Positions 25,417 through 34,912 of a stretch of DNA of 55,471 nt are shown here, in pieces (position 1 is the first letter of the stretch; each line of letters begins with the position of its first letter). The notes under the pieces were generated by a model, which was not told the DNA's origin, did not search any database, and was given only the letters and a program-made list of their open reading frames with translations. The DNA is taken from the NCBI GenBank assembly GCA_028351415.1, contig JAOMJV010000005.1, positions 1 to 55,471 of the forward strand. Reading direction: 5' to 3'. The DNA comes from Candidatus Nitrosopumilus sp. GTDB taxonomy: Archaea; Thermoproteota; Nitrososphaeria; Nitrososphaerales; Nitrosopumilaceae. A program made the position numbers and the translations under genes.

Positions 25417-26298
25417 TCACTGTTTATTTTTAATTTGTTTATTAAATGAATATAATAATCCTGACACTAAAATTAATAAAATTCCAAAAGCAAATAATGC
25501 TAATCCAAGCATAGTGAACCCAATTGAAAAATATCTTGTTTCATTGAATATGGTTAAGACATAGATTGATGTCATAATTCCTGAAAATATTAAAATAATT
25601 CCTGGAATTCCTAGAAATTTTAATGGATGATTAATTAGGATTGATTCAACTATTGATGCTACTACACCTGTAGTGTGAGAAATAGGATTTTTCGTGGATG
25701 TACTATAACCCGTATCATACAAAACTGTAACTTTCTCCTCTGTAATTTTTAATTCTTTTTCAAATGCATCAAGTAAGATCTGTGTGTCTGCACCAAATCC
25801 ATCATCTGTAAAAGTAATTGAATGAATTGCTTTTTTTGAATATGCTCGAAATCCACTTTGTGTGTCTCTTACAGGTAATTTTGATGCTAGATTACTGAGA
25901 CGATCAAGCATTTTATTTCCAATTTCTCGATATTTTGGCATTTCATCATTATTATCAAATCTATATCCAACAACCACGTCTTGGTCGTTATCTAAAATTG
26001 GACTACAGAGTTTTAAGATTTCATCAGGTTTGAACTGCCCATCACCATCCATTGTTACGATTGTTTCACAATTATGATATTTTGCATATTTGAATAAAGA
26101 TTGTAATGCAAATCCTTTCCCTTTGTTTTGCAAGTTTTTAATAACATATGCTCCTGCATTTTCAGCAACTTCTGAGGTTTTATCCGTAGAACCGTCATCA
26201 TATACCACAACATTATCTACAAATTTCAAGGATTCTTTTATTACATTTCCAATAACATGTTCTTCATTGAATGCAGGAATACATAGCAAGATTACCAT
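25417..26298 (-). CDS. Dolichol-phosphate-sugar synthase-like glycosyltransferase (GT2)
   Basis: 293 residues. LLCIPAFNEEHVIGNVI, VVVYDDGSTDKTSEVA, TMDGDGQFKPDEI (metal motif) and DTQSGFRAYSKKAI are diagnostic of DPM1/GtrB-type enzymes that put a sugar on polyprenyl phosphate. Two hydrophobic segments at the C-terminus (FLGIPGIILIFSGIMTSIYVL and FTMLGLALFAFGILLILVSG, as GtrB has) anchor it. The protein at 40243-41118 is a paralogue. The lipid-linked sugar could feed the GT-C-like enzymes at 10611 or 41630. Confidence 0.88.
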   Translation of the reverse strand: MVILLCIPAFNEEHVIGNVIKESLKFVDNVVVYDDGSTDKTSEVAENAGAYVIKNLQNKGKGFALQSLFKYAKYHNCETIVTMDGDGQFKPDEILKLCSPILDNDQDVVVGYRFDNNDEMPKYREIGNKMLDRLSNLASKLPVRDTQSGFRAYSKKAIHSITFTDDGFGADTQILLDAFEKELKITEEKVTVLYDTGYSTSTKNPISHTTGVVASIVESILINHPLKFLGIPGIILIFSGIMTSIYVLTIFNETRYFSIGFTMLGLALFAFGILLILVSGLLYSFNKQIKNKQ

Positions 26299-26362
26299 AT
26301 TGTTTTGTTATTCTCTTTCCTATCTAAAATGTTTATCTTGATCTATTTTTCTATTGATATGG

Positions 26363-26896
26363 CTAATGTTCAATTTTTTTTATTATTCTTGCAGGATTTC
26401 CTGCAACTACACAATAATCAGGAATGTCATTAGTAACCACACTGCCAACTGCAACTATTGAATTTTCTCCTATTGTAATTCCTGCTGTAATTATACATCC
26501 TGGATTAATCCATGCTCCAGATTTAATAATTACGGGCTTTACTTGTCGAGGATATTTTTCAGTTTTTAAAAACTCATTTGTTCCAATATTAACATGAGCA
26601 AAGATCATTGTATTACTTCCTATTGCAACATTATCGCCAATAGAAATTTGACCTGGATATAACCAATCAAGCTGAACATATGGTGAAATATGACAATTTT
26701 CTCCTATTTTTATTCCTCTAGCTTTTTGCATAGATATTGTAATCCCTGGATGTGGGGATGAATATGCAATAGAATGTAAAATCCAAGATTTTAATAAATG
26801 AAGTTTTAATTGAAACTTACCAAACCTGCCAGAATATCCATAAAATTCCATTAACTCTTTTTCGTTAACTTCTAGACTATTTTTTTTATTTATCAT
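26363..26896 (-). CDS. Hexapeptide-repeat O-acetyltransferase (left-handed beta-helix)
   Basis: 177 residues. After an N-terminal helix the hexapeptide repeats run from about residue 60 to 150 (KIGENCHISPYVQLDW, ISIGDNVAIGSNTMIF, ITIGENSIVAVGSVVT), ending with DYCVVAGNPARIIKK, the WcaF/maltose acetyltransferase hallmark. Catalytic His is likely in IFAHVNIG. It uses acetyl-CoA to O-acetylate a sugar, probably in the same glycan. It lies between the DPM-like glycosyltransferase and rmlD, transcribed leftward. Confidence 0.85.
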   Translation of the reverse strand: MINKKNSLEVNEKELMEFYGYSGRFGKFQLKLHLLKSWILHSIAYSSPHPGITISMQKARGIKIGENCHISPYVQLDWLYPGQISIGDNVAIGSNTMIFAHVNIGTNEFLKTEKYPRQVKPVIIKSGAWINPGCIITAGITIGENSIVAVGSVVTNDIPDYCVVAGNPARIIKKIEH

Positions 26897-26968
26897 TTTC
26901 AGATTTTTATTTTACTGATTAATGCTTTAATCTTTTGTAAATAATTGAGCCTAAAATAAAAAAATCGA

Positions 26969-27847
26969 TTATTTTTCCAATTCTAAGAGTAACGATCTCA
27001 AACTCTGTTCAATTCCCTGTGGTTTTTCATTAAGAATTTCATTTGCTAATGAAACATCAAGAGAAGAATCCTTTGGTCTCTGAGCATTCCAATTCATTGT
27101 ATTCATTTTTGTAGGAATTAATAATTTTTTATCAAGATTTAATTTTTCTGCAATTAGTTCTGCTAAAGCATATCGTGATATTCTAGTTGCACCAGATACG
27201 TGAATTAATCCTACGATCTGTCTTACTGCTATTTCAATTAACATTTTAGATAAATTTGGAACATATGTTGGTGAAGTAAATTGATCGATTAATACTGGAA
27301 TTTCGTTTTTTACTTCTAATTTTTTTTTTACCCATAATGGAAAACTCTCTTTTTTATGATGAATTCCAAAAGGTGTGCTAGTTCTTGCAATACACCAATC
27401 TGATGTTAGTTTCTTTAAACTAAATTCTGCTTCTAATTTTGATTTACCATAAAATCCTAGAGGATTTGTACTATCTTCTTCTTTTCTCATTCCATCCACC
27501 CCGTCAAATACATAATCTGTTGAAACATAAAGAAAAAAAGTATTTTGTTTTGCTGCTTCCCTTGCAAGAGTTTCAGTGGATTTTGTGTTAATCATTGTGG
27601 CCAGTTCTTTCTCTGTCTCACACAAATCAACACTCGTCATAGCAGCAAGATGGATTATTCTATCAGGTTTTGTTTCTTGTAAAGTTTGTATGATTTGTTT
27701 TTTATCTGAAAGATCAAGGCGTGTTGGAATTCCTTGAAGAGGTTTTTGATCATGATAACAAGAAAAAACTGTATGATTTTGTTGTACCAGATCTTTTACT
27801 ATTTGTGAACCTATCAATCCAGCAGAGCCAGTAACTAGAAATTTCAT
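26969..27847 (-). CDS. rmlD: dTDP-4-dehydrorhamnose reductase
   Basis: 292 residues. FLVTGSAGLIGSQIVKDL is the Rossmann loop, IIHLAAMTSVDLCETE and VSTDYVFDGVDG are typical RmlD segments, and the catalytic Tyr-x3-Lys is FYGKSKLEAEF. It performs the last NADPH-dependent reduction to dTDP-L-rhamnose. The start overlaps the stop of rmlB by four bases. A second, more distant RmlD-like protein is at 5540-6439. The rmlC-rmlB-rmlD order forms one leftward operon; rmlA is apart at 39129. Confidence 0.88.
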   Translation of the reverse strand: MKFLVTGSAGLIGSQIVKDLVQQNHTVFSCYHDQKPLQGIPTRLDLSDKKQIIQTLQETKPDRIIHLAAMTSVDLCETEKELATMINTKSTETLAREAAKQNTFFLYVSTDYVFDGVDGMRKEEDSTNPLGFYGKSKLEAEFSLKKLTSDWCIARTSTPFGIHHKKESFPLWVKKKLEVKNEIPVLIDQFTSPTYVPNLSKMLIEIAVRQIVGLIHVSGATRISRYALAELIAEKLNLDKKLLIPTKMNTMNWNAQRPKDSSLDVSLANEILNEKPQGIEQSLRSLLLELEK

Positions 27848-28845
27848 TTTGAATTAATAGTCCAAGGTTGAGGATGCAAGGTGTCATCATCAATTAATGG
27901 ATCCCACCAGGATTGATTTTCTAAATACCAAGTTACAGTTTGTTTTAATGCATCATCAAAATTGTATTGAGGCTTCCACCCGGTTTGATTTTCGATTTTT
28001 GAGCAGTTAATGGAATATCTTTTATCATGTCCAGGTCTATCTCCAACATACTCTATCATGGAATGAGGTTTTTTCAAAATATCAAGTATTTTCTCTACAA
28101 TAGTTTTGTTTGTGATTTCCTCATATGCTGTAATATTATACACCTCACCAGATTTTCCTTTAGAAATTAGGTTTTCAATTGCCTGAACATGGTCATTTAC
28201 ATAGATCCAGCTTCGAATCTGCATCCCATCACCATATAATGGAACTTTAAGATTTTTTATAGAACGAATTATTGTTTTTGGAATTAGTTTTTCAGGGAAT
28301 TGATTTGGTCCAAAGTTATTTGTGCATCTTGTTGTAATGCAATTAATTCCATAGGTTCTATGGTATGATGATACAAGATGATCTGCTGCTGCTTTTGTTG
28401 CAGCATATGGGTTACTAGGATTTATCTGAGAATTTTCATCAAAAGATAATTTTCCATGAGCATCACCATAAATCTCATCAGTGGAAACATGGATGAACTG
28501 CTTATCATATTTTCGTATACCCTCTAAAATAGAATAGGTTCCAAGAATATTTGTATCAAGAAATGGTTTTGGATTTGCAATACTTCTATCAACATGAGAT
28601 TCAGCTGCAAAATTAATCACTATGTCTACATCTTTTATTAAATTAGACATTACTGATTCATTTCTAATATCTTCTTTTAGAAATTTATAATTTGAATTAT
28701 TTTTTATATTTTCTATATTTTTAATATTAGAACCAATTGTTAGATTATCCAGATTTATAATTTTTGATTTAGGATTTTTCTTGAAATGATTTTTGATAAA
28801 TTCACTACCGATAAACCCCGTACCTCCACAAACTAATATGTTCAT
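27844..28845 (-). CDS. rmlB: dTDP-glucose 4,6-dehydratase
   Basis: 333 residues. ILVCGGTGFIGSEFIKN opens the NAD site; VINFAAESHVDRSI, HVSTDEIYGD (with the catalytic Asp-Glu pair) and PYAATKAAADHLVSSY with the Tyr-x3-Lys are the RmlB signature, followed by NNFGPNQFPEKLIP. The enzyme makes dTDP-4-keto-6-deoxyglucose in the cytoplasm. The gene overlaps rmlD by four bases and is 30 bases from rmlC. Confidence 0.92.
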   Translation of the reverse strand: MNILVCGGTGFIGSEFIKNHFKKNPKSKIINLDNLTIGSNIKNIENIKNNSNYKFLKEDIRNESVMSNLIKDVDIVINFAAESHVDRSIANPKPFLDTNILGTYSILEGIRKYDKQFIHVSTDEIYGDAHGKLSFDENSQINPSNPYAATKAAADHLVSSYHRTYGINCITTRCTNNFGPNQFPEKLIPKTIIRSIKNLKVPLYGDGMQIRSWIYVNDHVQAIENLISKGKSGEVYNITAYEEITNKTIVEKILDILKKPHSMIEYVGDRPGHDKRYSINCSKIENQTGWKPQYNFDDALKQTVTWYLENQSWWDPLIDDDTLHPQPWTINSK

Positions 28846-28875
28846 ATTTTAGAACTTAGAATTTCTTATTTATCT

Positions 28876-29436
28876 TTAGTGTAAATAAATAAAATTATTT
28901 TCTGCATTTTTTAAGGTAGGTAATAGAGAATCTTTTTCATGTAAAATTGGTTTATTTGTTGACCATGTAATGTTTATTTCAGGATCATTCCAAACTATCC
29001 CTCTTTCATCCTCAGGAGAATATTCTTGATTTACTTTGTAAAGTACATCTGCTTCTTCACTTAAAACACAAAAACCATGTGCAAACCCCTCTGGGATATA
29101 TAGTAATTTGTGATTTTTTTCTGAAAGAATTTCACCTACCCACTGCCCAAAAGTTGGAGAATTTTTACGTATATCCACTGCAACATCAAAAATTTCTCCT
29201 TTTAATGCTGTAACCAGTTTAGCTTGTGCCTTTGGATTTTTTTGATAATGTAATCCGCGTAATGCCCCTTTGACTGAATGAGAAAAATTATCTTGCAAAA
29301 ATTTTACATTAATTCCATTTCTAAAAAATTCAGATTCTTTATAACTTTCAAGAAAATACCCTCTTTCATCAACATAGTGTTTTGCTATAATTAATTTTAC
29401 ATCAGGAATTTTTAAATTTAAAAAAGAAAATGTCAT
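28876..29436 (-). CDS. rmlC: dTDP-4-dehydrorhamnose 3,5-epimerase
   Basis: 186 residues. YVDERGYFLESYKESEF, FLQDNFSHSVKGALRGLHYQ (catalytic His in GLHYQ), VAVDIRKNSPTFGQW and IPEGFAHGFCVLSEEADVLY are textbook RmlC segments. It acts between RmlB and RmlD. Upstream is the Wzt gene, so the operon probably continues from the transporter. Length is the usual one for the family. Confidence 0.92.
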   Translation of the reverse strand: MTFSFLNLKIPDVKLIIAKHYVDERGYFLESYKESEFFRNGINVKFLQDNFSHSVKGALRGLHYQKNPKAQAKLVTALKGEIFDVAVDIRKNSPTFGQWVGEILSEKNHKLLYIPEGFAHGFCVLSEEADVLYKVNQEYSPEDERGIVWNDPEINITWSTNKPILHEKDSLLPTLKNAENNFIYLH

Positions 29437-29481
29437 TATTTACTTTAAAAGATATTATGATAAATGTGTTTTAGATTATGT

Positions 29482-30246
29482 CTATTTTTGTTTATCAAGA
29501 AAATCAACATATGATGCTATTACTTCATCTGGAGTGCCGAGTTTACCCACCTTACCGTTCTTTAGAAACATTGCTCTATCACAAAATTTATGAATAGTAT
29601 TCATCTCGTGACTTACCAATATTACTGATTTTCCACGTTTTTTAAAATCCATAATTGCATCAAAAGATTTTTTTTGAAAATTAATATCTCCAACTGCTAA
29701 TATTTCATCCAATATCAAAATATCTGGATTTATTTGTATTGCAGTGGAAAATGCTAATCTCATATGCATACCCGCAGAAAAATTTTTAATTTTTATATCT
29801 GCAAATTTCTCTAACTCTGCAAACTTTATTACACCTTCTACATTTTTTGATATTTCTTTTTTTGAGAGACCTAGCAAAATTCCACTTTGAACAATGTTGG
29901 AAGTTGCGCTAAGCTCGGGATGAAATCCTAACCCTAATGCAAGAAGTGGAATTATAGTGCCTTTAACATCTACTGAACCACTATCTGGTTGGTAGATGTG
30001 AGAAAGAATTTTCAATAATGTTGTTTTACCTCCTCCATTTCGTCCAATGATTCCAAACATTTCCCCTTTTTTCACATTAAATGATATGTCATCAAGTGCA
30101 ATTAGTTGTTCATAGTATTTTTTCCTACTAATACTTCCTATAATTGATTCATACACCGATGTACGTTTTTCATGATATAATCTAAATTTTTTTGAAACAT
30201 GCTTTACGTCTATAGATATATCTTCCAAATTATAACTCCTCGACAA
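29482..30246 (-). CDS. Polysaccharide ABC exporter, ATP-binding protein (Wzt/TagH/KpsT-type)
   Basis: 254 residues, single nucleotide-binding domain without the C-terminal carbohydrate-binding domain found in some Wzt proteins. Walker A is IGRNGGGKTTLLKI, the signature is KNFSAGMHMRLAFS (GM replaces GQ as in this subfamily) and Walker B is ILILDEILAVGD. It pairs with the permease gene, overlapping it by 17 bases. The complex would move a lipid-linked or finished glycan across the cytoplasmic membrane. Upstream residues YHEKRTSVYESIIG are family-typical. Confidence 0.9.
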   Translation of the reverse strand: MSRSYNLEDISIDVKHVSKKFRLYHEKRTSVYESIIGSISRKKYYEQLIALDDISFNVKKGEMFGIIGRNGGGKTTLLKILSHIYQPDSGSVDVKGTIIPLLALGLGFHPELSATSNIVQSGILLGLSKKEISKNVEGVIKFAELEKFADIKIKNFSAGMHMRLAFSTAIQINPDILILDEILAVGDINFQKKSFDAIMDFKKRGKSVILVSHEMNTIHKFCDRAMFLKNGKVGKLGTPDEVIASYVDFLDKQK

Positions 30247-31006
30247 CTCTTGCTTGGAATTTTCTAAATGTTAAATATCCGACTATGGTAATAATTGAAA
30301 CTGAAAATACTGCATATAACATAGAATTTACAGGAGGTAATTCACCATAAAGTGTAACGTGATGTGCCATGGTTACAATTTGCACCATTGGACTGAATTG
30401 TAATATGCTTCTTACTGTTTCTGGAAGCATATCAAATTGATAAATAATTGGTGTTAAAAAAAATCCAGCTTGCAATACTACGCCCCAAATAAATTCCACA
30501 TCTTTAAATTTTGCATTAAGAACTGACAAAGGTAAGGCAATTCCCATTATCAATATTAATTCTAGAAGAAATATTGGTATCAAATAGATGATGGTAAGTG
30601 TTGGAGTAAAATTTAGAACAATCATGAATACTGCTAAAATTACCAGTTCTGTCATTAGTTGTAGGGATGCAGTAAGTCCTGCACTCATTCCAGGAATCGC
30701 TCTTGGAAAATAGATTTGTGAGAGAAATGCAGAACGATTAGTTATACTTCCAAGCGCTATAGACGTTCCATTTTTAAAAAAATTCCAAGTAATGATTCCC
30801 AAGAGTAAATAAATTGGAAAGTTTTCAATATCAAATTTAAAAATTGTAGAAAATACTAATAACAAAACTCCTAAAAGAAGCAGAGGTTCAATTAAACTCC
30901 ATAAAATTCCCAATATGGAATTACGATATTTTACTTTTAGATCAAATATTGCAAAATTAAAGAGAATTCCTTTAGTTTTCCATAATTCCTCTCTTATGGT
31001 AGTCAT
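30230..31006 (-). CDS. Polysaccharide ABC exporter, permease (Wzm/TagG-type)
   Basis: 258 residues with about six membrane segments. The N-terminal amphipathic segment LFNFAIFDLKVKYRNSILGILW and the conserved FLSQIYFPRAIPG (in the cytoplasmic loop) are ABC-2/Wzm features. It forms the membrane channel of the polysaccharide exporter with the Wzt-like protein encoded next, whose start lies 17 bases inside this gene. Its presence implies an export route that does not need a Wzx flippase; none was found in the window. Confidence 0.9.
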   Translation of the reverse strand: MTTIREELWKTKGILFNFAIFDLKVKYRNSILGILWSLIEPLLLLGVLLLVFSTIFKFDIENFPIYLLLGIITWNFFKNGTSIALGSITNRSAFLSQIYFPRAIPGMSAGLTASLQLMTELVILAVFMIVLNFTPTLTIIYLIPIFLLELILIMGIALPLSVLNAKFKDVEFIWGVVLQAGFFLTPIIYQFDMLPETVRSILQFSPMVQIVTMAHHVTLYGELPPVNSMLYAVFSVSIITIVGYLTFRKFQARVVEEL

Positions 31007-31102
31007 ATTGTTTTGCCTAGTTTTGTTGCTATTATGTTCTTCTAAGATTTTCTCCTTTTCTAGTTATTTGTCATAATGTTTGTGCTTAAGATAATTTAAA
31101 AT

Positions 31103-32146
31103 TTAATTAATTTTTCCTGATATACTTATACCACTTTCAATTTCATTCCAATGTATTATTTTTATTTTTGAATCCTTATACCACTTTTTTATTTCATTTG
31201 GTGTATGTCTAAATGCAAATTTTGGAAAGTACCAATCAAAATTTGTTGCTACACTTTGTTCAAATGGTACATCTTTAGACCACCAACATTTAATGAAATT
31301 GTAAAAAATAAATCGTTGAACATCATATGTACCAGCTTTAATTTTTAGTAATGGTATATCGTTAGGAATTTTAATTTTAGTTTTAATATTTGATAAATTT
31401 TTTCCAAGATTAGCTAATTCTTTTGATAACTCCATACATTTTTCTTCTGTCATGTTTATTGACGACTCTCTGATATAATCATCTGTGGATTCTCTTATTG
31501 GGCCTTTTTTCTTGTATACGTAAATTGAAATAATTCCTTTTTTTTCTAAATATCGTGTTAAAATTTTAAATGATTTTTTAGTATTATTTGTATGATGTAA
31601 CACTTGATCAGACAAAATAAAATCAAAAAATTTTTTTTTAAAAGGCATTTTTTGAATATCTGCTTGTAAAAAATGAACATTTTCTAATTTTCCATATTTT
31701 TTATATGCAAATTCAATACTTTCACTAATATCAATTGCAAAAACTTGACTTTCCTTATTTACTGATAATAAAAAGGCAGTATTACCTACTCCTGTACCAG
31801 CTTCTAGTATGTATCTTCTAGATTTTAGAAATTTTTTAAATTCTGAAATATTTTTCCATCCAAATCTGTCTAAAATCCATTTTTTTTCTTTACTTATCCA
31901 TTTTTCACTATGATATGTTTTGTGATATTTTTTCCATTTTACTGAAAAGGCATTTGTAGTTTGAATTACGTTTTTTTGATTAGTAACAACTATTCTTGGA
32001 ATTCCTTTATGGATGTAAAATTTATGATTTTTTATACAACTAATTTCCCCTTCAATGATTTCATCATTTTTTTCAATTTTTACTTTTAAATTAAATGAAT
32101 TTGAACAAATTGGACATATAATAAAATCAATTAAACTCTTTTTCAA
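31103..32146 (-). CDS. Methyltransferase with N-terminal zinc-ribbon (Trm112-like)
   Basis: 347 residues from a TTG at 32144-32146. The N-terminus FIICPICSNSFNLKV, then EISCIKNHKFYIHKGIPRIV, forms a four-residue Cys/His ribbon like Trm112 stubs fused to methyltransferases. The catalytic domain has ILEAGTGVGNTAFLLSV (motif I), VFAIDISESI, and FILSDQVLHHTNNTKKSF. The C-terminal ~100 residues with FNWYFPKFAF-like sequence (FDWYFPKFAFRHTPNEIK) are typical of methyltransferases in polysaccharide clusters. The function is unknown beyond likely glycan methylation. Confidence 0.8.
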   Translation of the reverse strand: MKKSLIDFIICPICSNSFNLKVKIEKNDEIIEGEISCIKNHKFYIHKGIPRIVVTNQKNVIQTTNAFSVKWKKYHKTYHSEKWISKEKKWILDRFGWKNISEFKKFLKSRRYILEAGTGVGNTAFLLSVNKESQVFAIDISESIEFAYKKYGKLENVHFLQADIQKMPFKKKFFDFILSDQVLHHTNNTKKSFKILTRYLEKKGIISIYVYKKKGPIRESTDDYIRESSINMTEEKCMELSKELANLGKNLSNIKTKIKIPNDIPLLKIKAGTYDVQRFIFYNFIKCWWSKDVPFEQSVATNFDWYFPKFAFRHTPNEIKKWYKDSKIKIIHWNEIESGISISGKIN

Positions 32147-32227
32147 CTTTTTTAATTATGTTCTAAGATCATAAAAACATAATGAAATACTCTAATTTTT
32201 TTTTAAATAATTTATTTTTAGATAAAA

Positions 32228-33445
32228 TTAATTAATTTTATCTTTAGGAGACATTTCATTAGTTACAAACAATCTATACCATATTTCAACAGCAAGTAAA
32301 CCTAAAAATTTGTTAACATGTCTAACATCTAGATCATCTCTTTGAATATTTTTTTTGATCCATTCTTTTGAAATCCATTTATTTTTAGCTGCTCTAGAAT
32401 CTAACAAAAAATATGACGAGATATCTCTACCATAATTTTTCCACATTTTTTCTGTATCTACTGAAAATCCATGTTTTTCTTTTTTTAGAAATGGTGTTAA
32501 TTTTAATTTTTTAGATAATTTTTTTAATAGTATTTTTTCTGAATTATTTTTATAATTATATTTGAAATTACTATCTAAATGTGAAGAATACTTAATTAAA
32601 TTTGGAGATAAAATGGGCATAATTTCTTTGATGTTAAATTTTTCATTAATTTTTTTATTTACATAAGTAAAATTGTGACGTAGTTTGCCATTAAAATCTG
32701 CCAGAAAAACTTGATTTAGTGGTGACAAGGAATTATCAAAATATGGATATAATATTTTATAAATTGAATCCCATGAAAAATTAGATTTTTTATCAAAAAC
32801 TTGAGTTTGTTTTGGAATGAAATCTCTATTATGACACTCTAGATATGCTTTAATTTTTTCTAAAGGCGTAGATTTTTTATTTATTAATGATAAAAATTTT
32901 GAATACCTAAAACCATAACCACCAAATAATTCATCACCTCCATTTCCTGAAATAATTTTTTTAGAAAATGTTTGTGCTTTTTTTGCTACATAGAACCAGT
33001 GTGTGTCCCAAAATGGAAGTTTTGTATATGATATTGTTTCAGGTAATGATTCTAAAAAATTATTCACATTTACAATATGATGGTCAATTTGAAAATGTTC
33101 TGCAATTTTTGAAACTTTTACAGATTCATCAACGCTGTCTGAGAATTTAACAGTGATTGCATTTATTTTAATATCTGGAAATCTCTCCTTCACTAATGCC
33201 AGAATTATATTTGAATCTATTCCAGAACTTAATGCTATTGATATTTTCTTTGTAGAATTTGAAATGTTTTCTTCAAGTGATCTTTTTATTTCATTTTCAA
33301 TAAATGCTATAGATGGTTTTTTTATATTTTGAAAATTCTTCCATGTTAATAATGGTAAATCTGATGTAATTGAGGGTTCATACCGTAATGTGAGTATATT
33401 TCTAAGTATTGATGCTGATGTAATTATTTTTTTAGATTTTTCCAC
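32228..33445 (-). CDS. Asparagine-synthase-like amidotransferase lacking the glutaminase domain
   Basis: 405 residues. The ATP-pyrophosphatase loop KISIALSSGIDSNIILALV, AITVKFSDSVDES and SGNGGDELFGGYGFR match the synthetase domain of asparagine synthase B. The family's N-terminal class II glutaminase domain (Cys2) of about 190 residues is absent: only about 65 residues precede the loop. It may use free ammonia, plausible in an ammonia oxidiser, or a partner glutaminase. Its start overlaps the stop of the nucleotide-sugar dehydrogenase gene by 14 bases, so the substrate may be a uronic acid and the product a uronamide. Confidence 0.82.
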   Translation of the reverse strand: MEKSKKIITSASILRNILTLRYEPSITSDLPLLTWKNFQNIKKPSIAFIENEIKRSLEENISNSTKKISIALSSGIDSNIILALVKERFPDIKINAITVKFSDSVDESVKVSKIAEHFQIDHHIVNVNNFLESLPETISYTKLPFWDTHWFYVAKKAQTFSKKIISGNGGDELFGGYGFRYSKFLSLINKKSTPLEKIKAYLECHNRDFIPKQTQVFDKKSNFSWDSIYKILYPYFDNSLSPLNQVFLADFNGKLRHNFTYVNKKINEKFNIKEIMPILSPNLIKYSSHLDSNFKYNYKNNSEKILLKKLSKKLKLTPFLKKEKHGFSVDTEKMWKNYGRDISSYFLLDSRAAKNKWISKEWIKKNIQRDDLDVRHVNKFLGLLAVEIWYRLFVTNEMSPKDKIN

Positions 33446-34790
33446 AACCTATTCCTCTATAGATTAAACCTACTTTCTTTGCAGAATCTTGATTGATTAC
33501 TTGTTTTGAATCAATAATGATTGTTCCTTTCATTTTATTTTTAATAAATTCAGCATCAATATTATGAAATTCTTTATGATCAGTAACTATTACTATTGCA
33601 TCTAATTTTGAAGCTGAACTAAGAAATTCATCATCTGTGTTTATACCAAAAATTATTTGATTTTTAAAATATGGATCATAAATGGAAATATTAGCTTTTA
33701 ATTCCTTTAATTTTGAAATAATGGGCTCGGCTGGACTTATTTGAATATCTTTTACATCTGATTTGTATGACACTCCTAATACAAGAATATTTGAATTTTG
33801 AATATCTTGTTCTTTTTCTTTAAACGCATCTTTTAGTAATTCTATAACATGATCTGGCATTGACTCATTAATTTTTCTAGTAATATCTACCATTTGTAAT
33901 GTCTCAAAACCCCATGTCTTTGCTAAATTGATCATTTGGTATGAATTCACAGGTAAACATGGGCCTCCTACACCTGGACCTGGATAATGGACTTGAAAGT
34001 TATATTTTGTTTTTGCAGCTTTTAAAACATCAGAAATATTAATTCCTACTTTCTCAAATAATATTGCAAGTTCATTAACAAATGCTATATTTAAATCTCG
34101 AAAAACATTTGTTGTTAATTTTACTGCATTTGCTGTTTTACAATCTTTCATTTCTATAATTTCAACTGGAAAAACATGATTGTAAATTTTAGTTATGATT
34201 GTCCTTGTTTTATCATCAAGTGCACCTACTAATCTTGGTAATTTTTCAAAATCATTTTTAATCTGACCTGGATTTGCAGTTTCTGGACAAACACCTAACC
34301 CAAAATTTTTCCCAACAATTTTTTTATTATCTTCACCTTCTAAAATTTTTACAAGAGTATTTTCAATAAAACCTGGTTCAACTGTACTTTCTACAATAAT
34401 TACTGTACCTTCGTCTATTAGATCATGTAATTGTTTTCCTACAGATGTAATGACTGAATAATCTGGAACATTTTCATTATTTATTGGTGTAGGCAGTGTT
34501 AGTACTATTACATCTGATTTTGAAATTACATCATTAAGATTTGTACTAACCATTAATTTTTTTTCTTTAATTATACTTTCAAAAATAAATTCATATCCTG
34601 GTTCATCTTTTAATGGGAAATTATTTGTCTTTATTTTATTAACAAGGTCTAAATCTATATCTATTCCAAATGTATTAAATCCTGCATTAGCAAAAGATAT
34701 GGCTGTCGGTAATCCTATTCTACCTAAACCTATTACACAAACAGAAATTTTTCCTTGTTGAATTAAGTTCATGATTTCTTGTTCAGACAT
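33432..34790 (-). CDS. UDP-sugar 6-dehydrogenase (WecC/UGDH family)
   Basis: About 452 residues from ATG 34790 (MSEQEIMNLIQ, the usual start for the family); in-frame ATGs at 34817 and 34850 are alternatives. The NAD site is CVIGLGRIGLPTAISFANAGF, followed by VESTVEPG and NAVKLTTNVFRDLNIAFVNE; the catalytic Cys lies in GPGVGGPCLPVN, and a C-terminal domain ends the protein. Most similar in pattern to UDP-N-acetylmannosamine or UDP-N-acetylglucosamine 6-dehydrogenases. It makes the uronate that the coupled asparagine-synthase-like gene could amidate. Confidence 0.88.
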   Translation of the reverse strand: MSEQEIMNLIQQGKISVCVIGLGRIGLPTAISFANAGFNTFGIDIDLDLVNKIKTNNFPLKDEPGYEFIFESIIKEKKLMVSTNLNDVISKSDVIVLTLPTPINNENVPDYSVITSVGKQLHDLIDEGTVIIVESTVEPGFIENTLVKILEGEDNKKIVGKNFGLGVCPETANPGQIKNDFEKLPRLVGALDDKTRTIITKIYNHVFPVEIIEMKDCKTANAVKLTTNVFRDLNIAFVNELAILFEKVGINISDVLKAAKTKYNFQVHYPGPGVGGPCLPVNSYQMINLAKTWGFETLQMVDITRKINESMPDHVIELLKDAFKEKEQDIQNSNILVLGVSYKSDVKDIQISPAEPIISKLKELKANISIYDPYFKNQIIFGINTDDEFLSSASKLDAIVIVTDHKEFHNIDAEFIKNKMKGTIIIDSKQVINQDSAKKVGLIYRGIGCGKI

Positions 34791-34885
34791 GTAAAGTATT
34801 TTTGAATTTTTCAGCATTAAAATTCCCCAAAATTTCATTAATTTAGCCATTTAATAATGATTTTAGATTTACTTCAAGATTAATT

Positions 34886-34892
34886 CTTAAAG
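34886..34892 (+). promoter_or_regulatory. TATA-like box before the 34913 epimerase
   Basis: The sequence cttaaag is centred 24 bases before ATG 34913, in the gap shared with the divergent dehydrogenase gene. Confidence 0.35.
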
Positions 34893-34912
34893 ATCTAATA
34901 AAAAATATTTTT

